NCBI GenBank assembly: GCA_934621385.1
Contig: CAKTUI010000007.1
Location: forward strand, 5,266 to 69,265
DNA from: an uncultured Kiritimatiellota bacterium
Lineage (GTDB): Bacteria; Verrucomicrobiota; Kiritimatiellia; RFP12; UBA1067
Reading direction: 5' to 3'
DNA length: 64,000 bases
The position numbers and the translations under genes are program-made. The notes beneath the pieces are model-generated. The model did no database searches. It saw only the letters and a program-made list of their open reading frames with translations, and was not told the origin of the DNA. Positions within the stretch are counted from its first letter, which is position 1; the number at the start of each line of letters is the position of its first letter. Below, piece after piece: positions 1-8,572 of this stretch.

Positions 1-2512
1 CATGGCCGTCGCCGCCGTGAACCGCGCGCTGGTCGCCGCCGGGTTGCGCCCGTCAGTCGGACTCATTGCCCAGACGGGCGAGGCCCGTGAAGTCCATCAC
101 TTCGCTGTCCTTCTTGGGTACGGTGCGACGGCAATCAACCCCTATCTCGCGCTTGAGACCATCTCCGCCCTCTGCCCGAACGACACGGTGGCTGCCGCCT
201 CGAACTACATCAAGGCCATTGGCAAGGGTCTTCTCAAGATCATGTCCAAGATGGGCATCTCGACCCTGCGCAGTTACCGCAGTGCGCAGATGTTCGAAGC
301 GGTTGGCCTTTCGAAGGAAGTAATCGACACCTGCTTCCCTGGAACTCCGTCCCGCGTCGGCGGACGCGGCTTCCGCGAAATCGAGGCCGCTCTTCGCCGC
401 GACGCGAAGGCGGCGGCCGAGCCGTCCGATCTCCTGGAGGCTGGCGGGCAGTATCGCTACCGCAAGGGCGCGGAGGAACACCTCTGGACACCCCAGACCG
501 TCGCTGCTTTCCGTCTCGCCGTGCGCGGCAACGATGCCGCCAAATTCGCGGAGTACACGGCGGCCATTGACGACCAGACGCGCCGCAGCTGCACCTTGCG
601 CGGACTTCTGACCTTCAAACCGACGGCGGGCATTCCAATCGATGAGGTGGAAAGCACGGAGTCCATCATGCGCCACTTCGTCGGCGGTGCCATGAGCCTT
701 GGCTCTCTTTCGCCGGAGGCCCACGAGGCCATTGCACGCGCCTTCAACTCCATCGGCTCCATGTCCAACTCGGGCGAGGGTGGCGAGAATGCAGAACGCT
801 TCGGCACGGATGCGAACTGCGGCATCAAGCAGGTCGCCTCGGGACGCTTCGGCGTAACGATTGAATACCTGCGCAATGCGAAGGACATCCAAATCAAACT
901 CGCCCAAGGCGCAAAGCCCGGCGAGGGCGGTCAGTTGCCTGCCCACAAGGTGAATGAGTTCGTAGCCAAACTCCGCCATGCGCGCCCCGGGACAACGCTC
1001 ATCTCGCCGCCGCCGCACCACGACATCTACTCGATTGAGGATCTCGCACAACTCATCTACGACTTGCGTTGCGCGAACCCGAAGGCTCGCGTCTCGGTCA
1101 AGCTCGTCTCGGAGGCAGGAGTCGGAACCATTGCCGCCGGCGTTGCGAAGGCGCATGCGGATGTCGTCCTCATCTCCGGCTTTGATGGTGGCACGGGCGC
1201 CGCGCCGCTCACATCAATGAAGCACGCCGGTCTCCCGTGGGAGCTTGGTCTTGCCGAGGCTCAGCAGACACTGGTCAAGAACGATCTCCGTGGCCGCGTC
1301 AAGTTGCAGGTCGATGGACAAATCAAGACCGGCCGAGATGTCGTCATCGGTGCGATTCTCGGCGCGGAGGAATTCGGCTTCGGCACGACGCTCCTCGTTT
1401 CACTTGGCTGTGTACAGGATCGCCGTTGCCACTGCGACACCTGCCCCGTTGGTATCGCCACACAAAACGAGTGCCTGCGCCGCCATTTCACCGGAAAGAG
1501 CGAATACATCGTCAACTTCCTACGCCTGCTGGCTGAAGATGTGCGTGAACACCTCTCGCGTCTCGGGCTGCACTCGCTCGAAGAGGCCGTCGGCCGCACC
1601 GATCTCCTTGAGCTCAACGCCGCGCTCGACCAAGCGGCCGGATTCGACTTCTCACGCATTCTCGCCCAGGAGAAAGGTGCGACACTCCACTATGTACCGG
1701 GTGCCAACCCCTACATCTTCGATGACTATGACCGCCGCGAACTCCTGCCGAACATTGACTTTGCCGCGATAGAGAAGGGTCCTATCTCGCTCGACCGCGC
1801 AATCCGCAATGTCAACCGGACCGTTGGTACGGAACTTTCGGGCGAAATCGTCTCGCGCTTCGGTGCGGAGGGACTTGCCGACGAATCCGTCCGCATCAAC
1901 TTCCGCGGCACGGCGGGGCAGTCTTTCGGCGCTTTCCTCACCAAGGGTGTCACCTTCACCTTGGACGGCGAGGCGAACGACTTCGTCGGCAAGGGCCTCT
2001 CGGGCGGCATCATTGCCATACGCCCGGCCATTCATCCCTCCATGTACGAGGCAACAGGCTTCCGCCCCGAGGATAATGTCATCGCCGGAAATGTCATCGC
2101 CTACGGTGGCACGTCAGGCAAGATCTTCTTGAATGGACAGGCTGGCGAACGCTTCGGCATCCGCAATTCGGGCGTGACGCTTGTTGCCGAAGGCATCGGC
2201 GACCATGGCTGCGAATACATGACGGGCGGCAAGGTCGTCGTCCTCGGTTCGACGGGCGTGAACTTCGGCGCGGGCATGACGGGCGGTGTTGCCTATGTCA
2301 TGGACGAGAACGGGGACTTTGACCTGCGCTGCAATCTTGACTCGATTGACCTCGCAACCATCGAACCCGAATCGGATGACGAGCGCGAACTTCGGGAACT
2401 TGTGCTTGAACACTACAAACGGACGGAATCGCCGCTTGCAAAACGCATTCTCGGCAACTGGTCCTCGTACCGCCCCCGCTTCGTCAAAGTTGTCCCCGTG
2501 AAGGAGAATTGA
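1..2512 (+). CDS. gltB: Glutamate synthase large subunit, C-terminal part (gene begins upstream of the window)
   Basis: Catalytic large subunit of glutamate synthase, which makes two glutamates from glutamine plus 2-oxoglutarate in the cytoplasm. The visible 836 residues cover the central domain, the FMN-binding synthase barrel (GEGGE at about 260 and AKPGEGGQLP further on), the Fe-S cysteine cluster CVQDRRCHCDTCPVG near residue 470, and the C-terminal GXGXG beta-helix domain. The N-terminal glutaminase domain must lie upstream, because bacterial GltB is about 1,500 residues long. The frame is open from base 2 and ends in TGA two bases before the gltD ATG, so the two subunits are cotranscribed. 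Identification is very secure. Confidence 0.97.
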   Translation, partial: MAVAAVNRALVAAGLRPSVGLIAQTGEAREVHHFAVLLGYGATAINPYLALETISALCPNDTVAAASNYIKAIGKGLLKIMSKMGISTLRSYRSAQMFEAVGLSKEVIDTCFPGTPSRVGGRGFREIEAALRRDAKAAAEPSDLLEAGGQYRYRKGAEEHLWTPQTVAAFRLAVRGNDAAKFAEYTAAIDDQTRRSCTLRGLLTFKPTAGIPIDEVESTESIMRHFVGGAMSLGSLSPEAHEAIARAFNSIGSMSNSGEGGENAERFGTDANCGIKQVASGRFGVTIEYLRNAKDIQIKLAQGAKPGEGGQLPAHKVNEFVAKLRHARPGTTLISPPPHHDIYSIEDLAQLIYDLRCANPKARVSVKLVSEAGVGTIAAGVAKAHADVVLISGFDGGTGAAPLTSMKHAGLPWELGLAEAQQTLVKNDLRGRVKLQVDGQIKTGRDVVIGAILGAEEFGFGTTLLVSLGCVQDRRCHCDTCPVGIATQNECLRRHFTGKSEYIVNFLRLLAEDVREHLSRLGLHSLEEAVGRTDLLELNAALDQAAGFDFSRILAQEKGATLHYVPGANPYIFDDYDRRELLPNIDFAAIEKGPISLDRAIRNVNRTVGTELSGEIVSRFGAEGLADESVRINFRGTAGQSFGAFLTKGVTFTLDGEANDFVGKGLSGGIIAIRPAIHPSMYEATGFRPEDNVIAGNVIAYGGTSGKIFLNGQAGERFGIRNSGVTLVAEGIGDHGCEYMTGGKVVVLGSTGVNFGAGMTGGVAYVMDENGDFDLRCNLDSIDLATIEPESDDERELRELVLEHYKRTESPLAKRILGNWSSYRPRFVKVVPVKEN

Positions 2513-2514
2513 AG

Positions 2515-3870
2515 ATGAACCGCATTCATGATTACTATCGTCCCGTCAGCGAACGCACCAAAGATTTCAAGGAAGTCGTGCGGACGCTCTCCTACGATGA
2601 ACTGAAGTCCCAGGTCGAGCGTTGCCAGAACTGCGGAGTCCCCTTCTGCCATGGTTCGGGATGCCCGCTCGGCAACCTCGTCCCAGATCAGAACCGCGCC
2701 GTTTTCGCCGGCGACTTCAAGCGGGCGTACGAACTTCTGTCAAGGAACAGCGACTTTCCCGAATTCACTTCGCGAATCTGCCCGGCTCTCTGCGAATCGT
2801 GCTGCGTCCGCCAGCTGGACGAGGAGTCGGTCATGGTGCGGCAGAGCGAAAAACTCATCATCGACACCGCCTTTGAAAAGGGTTGGGTCGTGCCGCGCCC
2901 TCCTGCGCATGAGAATGGGAAGCGCGTTGCCATCGTCGGTTCAGGTCCGGCAGGCCTTTCCGCCGCCGTCACCCTTCGCCGCCGCGGCTGGAATGTCACC
3001 GTCTACGAGAAGGAGAAGAATATCGGCGGACTTCTCCGCTATGGCATCCCCTACTTCAAACTCGACAAGGCCCTGATTGACCGCAGGCGCGGCATTCTGG
3101 AAGCGGAAGGTATCCGTTTTGTCACTAACACAGAAATCGGCAAGGATGTCTCGGCGGACTACCTTTCCCGCGCCTTCGAGGCGGTCGTCCTCGCCATCGG
3201 CACGCCAGCCGCCCGCGACCTGCGCATTCCCGGACGCGAACTACGGGGCATCTATCTCGCCTTGGACTACCTGGGCGGACAGAATCGTGCGCTCGGCGGC
3301 GAAATCCCCAATATCCCGATTGATGCCAAAGGCAAGCGCGTCCTCGTCATCGGCGGCGGCGACACGGGATCCGACTGCGTGGGAACCGCCACGCGTCAGG
3401 GGGCCAAGTCGGTGACCCAGATTGAAATCATGCCGCGCCCACCGGATGAGCGCAGCCCCTCGACACCTTGGCCGCTGTGGCCCTATCAGCTGCGGACGAG
3501 TTCGAGTCACCTTGAGGGTTGCACACGGCGGTGGAGTCTCAACTCCCTCAAGTTCCGTGGCCGTGGCTCCGTCACAGGTGTCGAAGTCGAGACCGTCGAC
3601 TGGACGTTCTCCCCGCTCGGGAAGCCGCTCTCGTTCACCGCACGCCCCGACTCAAAGGAAGTGATTGAAGCGGATCTCGTCCTACTCGCCATGGGCTTTA
3701 CCGGCGTTCCAAGCGACCATCCGATTGTTCGGCAGTTGATGCTCGCCCAGACACCCCGCACGGCACTCATCCCAGCCCCTGAGCGGAATATCTTCTGCGT
3801 CGGCGACTGCGCCAGTGGCGCATCGCTCGTCGTCCGTGCCATCGCCAGCGGCAAGGCTCTGACGCTCTGA
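2515..3870 (+). CDS. gltD: Glutamate synthase small subunit
   Basis: FAD- and Fe-S-containing small subunit (451 aa) that passes electrons from NAD(P)H to GltB. An N-terminal Cys-rich region (CQNCGVPFCHGSGCP, then CPALCESCCVRQ) would hold 4Fe-4S clusters. It is followed by an FAD-binding GSGPAGLSAAVTLRRRGWNV motif at about 140 and an NAD(P)-binding VIGGGDTGSDC motif at about 280. The ATG at 2515 is preferred over an in-frame TTG six bases upstream because AAGGAG lies 8 bases before it. The C-terminus stops right after the GDCASGASLVVRAI motif, slightly shorter than most GltD proteins, and the stop codon sits inside a hairpin. Confidence 0.96.
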   Translation: MNRIHDYYRPVSERTKDFKEVVRTLSYDELKSQVERCQNCGVPFCHGSGCPLGNLVPDQNRAVFAGDFKRAYELLSRNSDFPEFTSRICPALCESCCVRQLDEESVMVRQSEKLIIDTAFEKGWVVPRPPAHENGKRVAIVGSGPAGLSAAVTLRRRGWNVTVYEKEKNIGGLLRYGIPYFKLDKALIDRRRGILEAEGIRFVTNTEIGKDVSADYLSRAFEAVVLAIGTPAARDLRIPGRELRGIYLALDYLGGQNRALGGEIPNIPIDAKGKRVLVIGGGDTGSDCVGTATRQGAKSVTQIEIMPRPPDERSPSTPWPLWPYQLRTSSSHLEGCTRRWSLNSLKFRGRGSVTGVEVETVDWTFSPLGKPLSFTARPDSKEVIEADLVLLAMGFTGVPSDHPIVRQLMLAQTPRTALIPAPERNIFCVGDCASGASLVVRAIASGKALTL

Positions 3871-3881
3871 AGCGTCAGAGC
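3856..3881. terminator. Hairpin shared by convergent gltD and comEC
   Basis: A perfect 11-bp inverted repeat (GCTCTGACGCT, loop CTGA, AGCGTCAGAGC) contains the stop codon of gltD on the plus strand and the stop codon of comEC on the minus strand. There is no long T tract on either side, so it is a plausible but not classical bidirectional terminator. Confidence 0.55.
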
Positions 3882-5329
3882 ATCCGCCGACGATTTCGGT
3901 ACGCGGCAATCATCCCGGCAAGCAGGATGATGCCGCCGTACCAGGCGACACAGGCTCCAACCGTCCATTCCCCAATCTCCAGGTTCGCCCACGGCAACCT
4001 AGAGACCATCCATGAAATGCCAACCATCGCCCGCGTGAACAGCGCGGCGGCATTGTTCACATGCGCGGCAAGCGTAGGCGAGAGAAAACTCACCAAGATG
4101 CCAACGGCACTGGACATGACATTCGCCGCCGCCGTCGGCACAAGAATCAAGTTGGCAAGAATGCCTCCGGGCGTGACACGGCCAAAGACGACGGCCGAAA
4201 TGGGAACTCCAACCCACCAGGCGCAGAGCGTCACAAGAAGCGTCTCCCCTCGCCGCAAGCGAACCAACTTCATCCACCAAAGGCACAACAAAATCCCGAG
4301 CATCACGACAAATGAAAGCAATGAGCCGACATCCAGCAGTTTTAACGGACTCACGAGATGGACGGCAAGGAATGTCAGCGACCAGGCAATGAGGGCGTTC
4401 GGTCGCCGCCAAAAGACAGGGGCCACCAAGTAGATGCTGGCCATTGCCGCCGCACGAACGGCGCTCGTCCCCATGCCAATGAGGTAGACATAGGCCCAGA
4501 GAATGGGAATAAGACAGATGGATGCCCCCCGCAAGGGGAGCATTAGAAGTGTCAGCAGGATAAAGACGACACGCGCAACAACCATCACGTGAAGCCCCGA
4601 AATGGCAAAGACGTGCATTGTCCCCGCATCAATGAACACGCGACGCACTCGCATTGGCAGACGGCTCCGTCGTCCAAGAAGAATGGCTCGGTTGAGTTCA
4701 GCCATCTCTGGCGCGTGAGAAAGTCCGATGCCAAGGCGACGGCTGAGATCATCACGAACCGTCTCCCAAGCTGAAGGCGCGGCGGAACGCTCCAGATAGG
4801 CAAAAGTGCCGCGCCCCCGCACCCAAAGCGAGCGCGGACGCATATCGAGGACGGGCAGTCGATTGTCAAGCCATCCCGCACACCGCCAGACCTCCCCCCG
4901 ACATGGTCGCGGACTCGACTCACGGAGACGGCAATTGACACGTAGCCGAATGCCATCAGAAACAGTCGGAAACGAAACATTTACAAAGCCGCGCTCCCGC
5001 GCTGGTGTGGTCTCCACATCCCCTTCCACCCGAAGACTGCGGACAAACGGATTCCGCCCCGCCGTCTCTTCCGTCAAGACACGAGTCCGCTCCCCACCAG
5101 CAAAGAGCGCAAGTGTAATCCCCACCAATGCAAGAAACGGAACCCACCACAACCGAAACCGCACCCCATAGCCCCACAGAAGGTTGAGTACAGCCAAAAA
5201 GAGAAAGAACGGCCAAAGGGGCGCAAAGCGCGTCCCTACAAAGCCAACCGCCTCGCCCACGGCCAGGGCGGCACACGCGGCCAACCAAGGGCCACCGATA
5301 TTGTTCTTTTCGTCTTTCACGCAACGCAT
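3875..5329 (-). CDS. comEC: ComEC/Rec2-family DNA-uptake channel protein, without a metallo-beta-lactamase domain
   Basis: A polytopic inner-membrane protein (484 aa) of the ComEC/Rec2 family, the channel that moves single-stranded DNA into the cytoplasm during transformation. Residues about 15-90 form N-terminal membrane helices. Next is a soluble OB-like DUF4131 segment (about 90-200), then the Competence domain with the hallmark AISGLHVMVVA at about 245 and many hydrophobic helices. The protein ends straight after the last helix (YRNRRRML), so the C-terminal metallo-beta-lactamase domain of full-length ComEC is absent. The start is supported by an extended -10 element ending 19 bases before the ATG. 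It is convergent with gltD. Confidence 0.88.
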   Translation of the reverse strand: MRCVKDEKNNIGGPWLAACAALAVGEAVGFVGTRFAPLWPFFLFLAVLNLLWGYGVRFRLWWVPFLALVGITLALFAGGERTRVLTEETAGRNPFVRSLRVEGDVETTPARERGFVNVSFPTVSDGIRLRVNCRLRESSPRPCRGEVWRCAGWLDNRLPVLDMRPRSLWVRGRGTFAYLERSAAPSAWETVRDDLSRRLGIGLSHAPEMAELNRAILLGRRSRLPMRVRRVFIDAGTMHVFAISGLHVMVVARVVFILLTLLMLPLRGASICLIPILWAYVYLIGMGTSAVRAAAMASIYLVAPVFWRRPNALIAWSLTFLAVHLVSPLKLLDVGSLLSFVVMLGILLCLWWMKLVRLRRGETLLVTLCAWWVGVPISAVVFGRVTPGGILANLILVPTAAANVMSSAVGILVSFLSPTLAAHVNNAAALFTRAMVGISWMVSRLPWANLEIGEWTVGACVAWYGGIILLAGMIAAYRNRRRML

Positions 5330-5348
5330 TCACAGGTTGAATGCGTCT

Positions 5349-5357
5349 ATTATGCCA
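5349..5357 (-). promoter_or_regulatory. Extended -10 promoter of comEC
   Basis: The minus strand reads TGGCATAAT, an extended -10 element. The expected start site is about 12 bases before the comEC ATG at 5329. The motif matches the TGNTATAAT pattern seen before many genes in this window. Confidence 0.5.
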
Positions 5358-5395
5358 TAATGGCGGTCTCCGTTTCTTGCGCGAATCTTACTTGA

Positions 5396-5415
5396 TTCTT
5401 ACGATTCCGTAAGAA
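5396..5415 (-). terminator. Hairpin at the end of the YibE/F gene
   Basis: A perfect 8-bp inverted repeat (TTCTTACG, loop, CGTAAGAA) overlaps the TAA stop of the YibE/F gene. Only a weak T content follows on the minus strand. It could act as a terminator or a 3' end stabiliser. Confidence 0.35.
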
Positions 5416-6514
5416 AAGGTCCAGCAACCGAAACGCCACGACTGTAGGCAACAGAGGCAACGAGGGCGGTTGAGGGTGCCACGAGCACAAGGCCGAAACT
5501 CCCCACAAGCGTTTTCACGAGTTCAGCCGACACCAGCGTCGAGTTCAGAAAGTCCAATGGATTCGTCCCCTGCGCGGCAAAAACCATAAGAAGCGTCAAG
5601 TAGCCCCCCGAATAGGCGAGAAGCAACGTCGTCGTCATCGTCCCCACCACGGAGCGACCAACGCGCAAACCCGAAAGCAACAACTCTCGCCGCGTAATGC
5701 CTGGATGATGGCGCACAACCTCCTCAGCCGAGGCCGCGACATCCATCGCTAAATCCATAACCGCTCCCGAAGAGGCCAAGATAATTGCTCCGATAAAAAT
5801 GTCCGAAAGGCTCAAGTCCGAATAACCCGAATAAAGAAGCGTCTGAACAAAGGGCATGGTCGCCCCATTCACGTGCAAAACACCGGCAAAGAACTCGGAC
5901 ATCACAAGCGAGGCAACGACACCCAACATGGCCCCGCCAAACGCGACAAGCCCCTTGCGTGTCCATCCCGCCACCAGATACATGATGACGGCCGTTAACA
6001 CAAACACACAGCCGAAACTCGTCCAGCCAGCGGACCATCCACGCAGGCAGAGGGGAATCAGCAATTTCCAGACAACCAAACAGCTGAAGACAAAACTGAA
6101 GAGTGCCTTAAGGCCTGTCCACCCGCCAAACGCCACGAGGAACAGGCAAAAGGCTCCGAAAAGGACAAACAGCCATCCCAATCGCCAATGGTCCCGTGCA
6201 ACCAGCGGCTCTTCACCCAAAACGACAAGCGCACAGTCACCAACCGAGAACTTCTTGTCCAATTCCAACTGTGCCCGGAGTTCATTCGTCGCCGCCCGCC
6301 GTTCGCCATTCGGCAATTCAACCATCAGGTTTTGCGTGCCGAATTCGATGAGCCCATGTTGCTCAAGGCCCGAATTGTCCACTGCGACGACTTTTGCCCG
6401 ACTCGTCGCACCCGATTCGTAAGCCAGTTGACGCGGCCCCGGAAGAAAAAGCATCCCCACGCAACCGAGTGTTAGGATAAGGATGGGGAGCAGTTTCCGC
6501 ACCAGGCGTTTCAT
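5399..6514 (-). CDS. YibE/F-like multipass membrane protein
   Basis: A 371-residue membrane protein of the YibE/F family; the family's function is not established. One N-terminal helix precedes a short extracytoplasmic beta-rich stretch (about 30-125, with VELPNGERRAATN). About seven or eight helices follow, including the family's typical segment SDIFIGAIILASSGAVMDLAMDVAAS at about 235-260. The ATG at 6514 overlaps the TGA of the upstream phosphatase gene (ATGA), so the two are translationally coupled. A role linked to phosphate or metal handling together with the phosphatase would be inference only. Confidence 0.85.
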   Translation of the reverse strand: MKRLVRKLLPILILTLGCVGMLFLPGPRQLAYESGATSRAKVVAVDNSGLEQHGLIEFGTQNLMVELPNGERRAATNELRAQLELDKKFSVGDCALVVLGEEPLVARDHWRLGWLFVLFGAFCLFLVAFGGWTGLKALFSFVFSCLVVWKLLIPLCLRGWSAGWTSFGCVFVLTAVIMYLVAGWTRKGLVAFGGAMLGVVASLVMSEFFAGVLHVNGATMPFVQTLLYSGYSDLSLSDIFIGAIILASSGAVMDLAMDVAASAEEVVRHHPGITRRELLLSGLRVGRSVVGTMTTTLLLAYSGGYLTLLMVFAAQGTNPLDFLNSTLVSAELVKTLVGSFGLVLVAPSTALVASVAYSRGVSVAGPFLTES

Positions 6515-7905
6515 TTCACAAGGTCTTTGAGAATCTTCGCAATATCCGTGTTGTCGAGAAATCCGAAGAAGCGATCGGCACCCGGCCCCTCCGCCGTCGT
6601 CAGGACGGGGAGTGCTGTGTGCGCTCCCGATGTCCAGCCAATCCCGCACTTGTGAGAGAGAACATTCTTGACAGCCGTCGGCAACCGTGTGATTTTCGCC
6701 GCGTCATAGGCCTCATTATCTTTCTTTCCCGCCTTCGCCAGCTTCAAGTCGTGCTCGAACACACGCTGGAGTTCATCCTTCTCAACAGATGTCAACACCA
6801 TCGGATCCGACGCACCGCTTCCCTCGAACTTGAAGCCGAAGTTTTCCGTAAGAAACGGCTTGAGTTCATCGAACGCCGTGGGCTTCCGCGTACGAATGTA
6901 GTAGGAAAGCGAATCGGCAGAGCATTTCTGGTTGGCCAAGCGTTCCATATAGAAGGCATAGCCCGTCCCGCCAAAGCCCATCGTCATGCCACCCGTCTCG
7001 TGGTCGCCCGTCACGACAATCAGCGTGTCGGGGTTCTTCGCCTTAAAGTCGAGGGCTACTCGAACGGCCTCATCCAAAGCCAAGACATCTCTCAGATTCG
7101 TCGCCGCATCATTGGCGTGGCCCGCCCAGTCTATCTTACCACCTTCAACCATCATGAAGAATCCATGCGGATTATCAAGGAGTTCGATGCCCTTTGCCGT
7201 CAGTTCCGCCAATGTCGGCGTATCCTTCCAATCCTTCGCGTCAATGGCATAGGGCAGACAACTCTCCGCCGCGACATACCAGACCTTCCCGCTACCGGGT
7301 TTCAGCGCGTCAAACGCCGCACGGTCGCATTTTGCAAATGTATAACCCGCCTCTTTCGCCAGTGCATAGATATCACCGCGATATTCGCGATGCCGTCTGT
7401 CATCGTGCCCGAAAAGCCCGCCCCCGGCAAAATAGTCAAACCCCGAAGCCAACAAGTCAAGTCCCAGACCATAACCCTCACCACGGCTCTTGCGATGCCC
7501 GAAGAATCCGGCCGGGGTCGCGTGGTTGATGGTGACGGATGTGACGATGCCAACCTTCTTTCCGCACTCCTTGGCAACCACCGCGACTGATGTGAGCCGA
7601 TTGGTCGTCGTATCCATGCCAATCGTACCGTTATTGGTCTTTTCGCCACAGGCAATCGCCGTCGCCGCAGCGGCGGAATCCGTCACCAGCGAATTCGCCG
7701 AACAGGTGCGGGTCGTCGCCTCGTGGGAAAGCCGATTGAGGGCCAACGGCGGCAATCCCGCCTTGCGGGCAAATTCATCCGCCGTCATGCGCTGAGGCGT
7801 GGACATCCCGTCACCAATGAATAGGATGACATTCTTCGGATTGGCAAGAACAACCGACGAAACCAGGGCTACCGCGCCCATCAATAGAGAAACTCGAATC
7901 TTCAT
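6511..7905 (-). CDS. Secreted alkaline phosphatase
   Basis: Alkaline phosphatase superfamily enzyme (464 aa) that releases phosphate from monoesters outside the cytoplasm. A signal peptide (MKIRVSLLMGAVALVSSVVLA) is followed by the metal-binding FIGDGMS motif and by TDSAAAATA, whose Ser is the phosphorylated nucleophile at about residue 90. HRKSRG, EGGKIDWAGHAND and TGDHETGG supply further metal ligands. The start at 7905 is chosen over a 32-residue upstream extension because a consensus TGGTATAAT lies at 7913-7921, so transcription should begin at or just before this ATG. No ribosome binding site is possible, so the mRNA looks leaderless. It is coupled to the YibE/F gene downstream. Confidence 0.93.
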   Translation of the reverse strand: MKIRVSLLMGAVALVSSVVLANPKNVILFIGDGMSTPQRMTADEFARKAGLPPLALNRLSHEATTRTCSANSLVTDSAAAATAIACGEKTNNGTIGMDTTTNRLTSVAVVAKECGKKVGIVTSVTINHATPAGFFGHRKSRGEGYGLGLDLLASGFDYFAGGGLFGHDDRRHREYRGDIYALAKEAGYTFAKCDRAAFDALKPGSGKVWYVAAESCLPYAIDAKDWKDTPTLAELTAKGIELLDNPHGFFMMVEGGKIDWAGHANDAATNLRDVLALDEAVRVALDFKAKNPDTLIVVTGDHETGGMTMGFGGTGYAFYMERLANQKCSADSLSYYIRTRKPTAFDELKPFLTENFGFKFEGSGASDPMVLTSVEKDELQRVFEHDLKLAKAGKKDNEAYDAAKITRLPTAVKNVLSHKCGIGWTSGAHTALPVLTTAEGPGADRFFGFLDNTDIAKILKDLVK

Positions 7906-7912
7906 GTGGGCT

Positions 7913-7921
7913 ATTATACCA
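7913..7921 (-). promoter_or_regulatory. Extended -10 promoter of the alkaline phosphatase gene
   Basis: TGGTATAAT on the minus strand. Only 7 bases separate the hexamer from the ATG at 7905, which predicts a leaderless transcript. Confidence 0.65.
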
Positions 7922-7948
7922 TAACTTGCCCCAAGCGACACACCCCTC

Positions 7949-8572
7949 TCAAGGGGCGGATATAATGCCCTTCTGAATGGCGATGGCAAGGGCACTGACA
8001 CGATCCTTCGCCCCTAACTTCACATAAATATGCCGAAGATGCAACTTCACGCCATCTTCTGATATTTCCATCTTCTCCGCAATCTCCCGATTCGCGCATC
8101 CTTGCGCCATGAATTTCAGCACATCCATCTCTCGCGACGTCAGTTTCGGCATCATCAGCCCGGCCTGATAAATCTCACGAATCTCATCCGGAATAAAGTG
8201 AGAACCTGCCGCGACGGTCCGAATGGCCATGACAATATCCTTCGGGTCGCGATCTTTCAGCACATACCCATGGGCGCCGCGTTGAAGCGAACGATAGACA
8301 TCTTCCTCCGTTCCACTTGTCGTCAGCATGACAACCTTGACCTGCGGGTAGACGCTCAGGATGTCCTCAAGTGCCGAAATGCCATCCTTACCCGGCATTC
8401 GGATGTCAAGCAGGACAACATCCGGATGTGTTTTGTGAATAAAAGGCACCACACCAACGCCATCCGAATGTTCACCAACGAGTTCGAGGTCTTCCATGAG
8501 GGCCAAGGCATACTTCAGTCCCATCCGCACAACAGCATGGTCGTCAACAATTGCCACGCGAATCTTCTTCAT
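7949..8572 (-). CDS. NarL/FixJ-type response regulator
   Basis: A 207-residue two-component response regulator. The receiver domain (1-120) has the acidic pair VDDH, the phospho-acceptor Asp in VVLLDIRMPG at about 55 and the Lys of VLKDRDP. A LuxR-type helix-turn-helix (about 140-205) follows, with LTSREMDVLKFMAQGCANREIAEKM and VKLHLRHIYVKLGAKDR split between the two helices. The ATG has an excellent site (AAAGGAGG) 7-8 bases upstream and overlaps the end of the kinase gene by 29 bases, so the pair is coupled. Targets are unknown; the cotranscribed glycosidase suggests carbohydrate or surface sensing. Confidence 0.94.
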   Translation of the reverse strand: MKKIRVAIVDDHAVVRMGLKYALALMEDLELVGEHSDGVGVVPFIHKTHPDVVLLDIRMPGKDGISALEDILSVYPQVKVVMLTTSGTEEDVYRSLQRGAHGYVLKDRDPKDIVMAIRTVAAGSHFIPDEIREIYQAGLMMPKLTSREMDVLKFMAQGCANREIAEKMEISEDGVKLHLRHIYVKLGAKDRVSALAIAIQKGIISAP

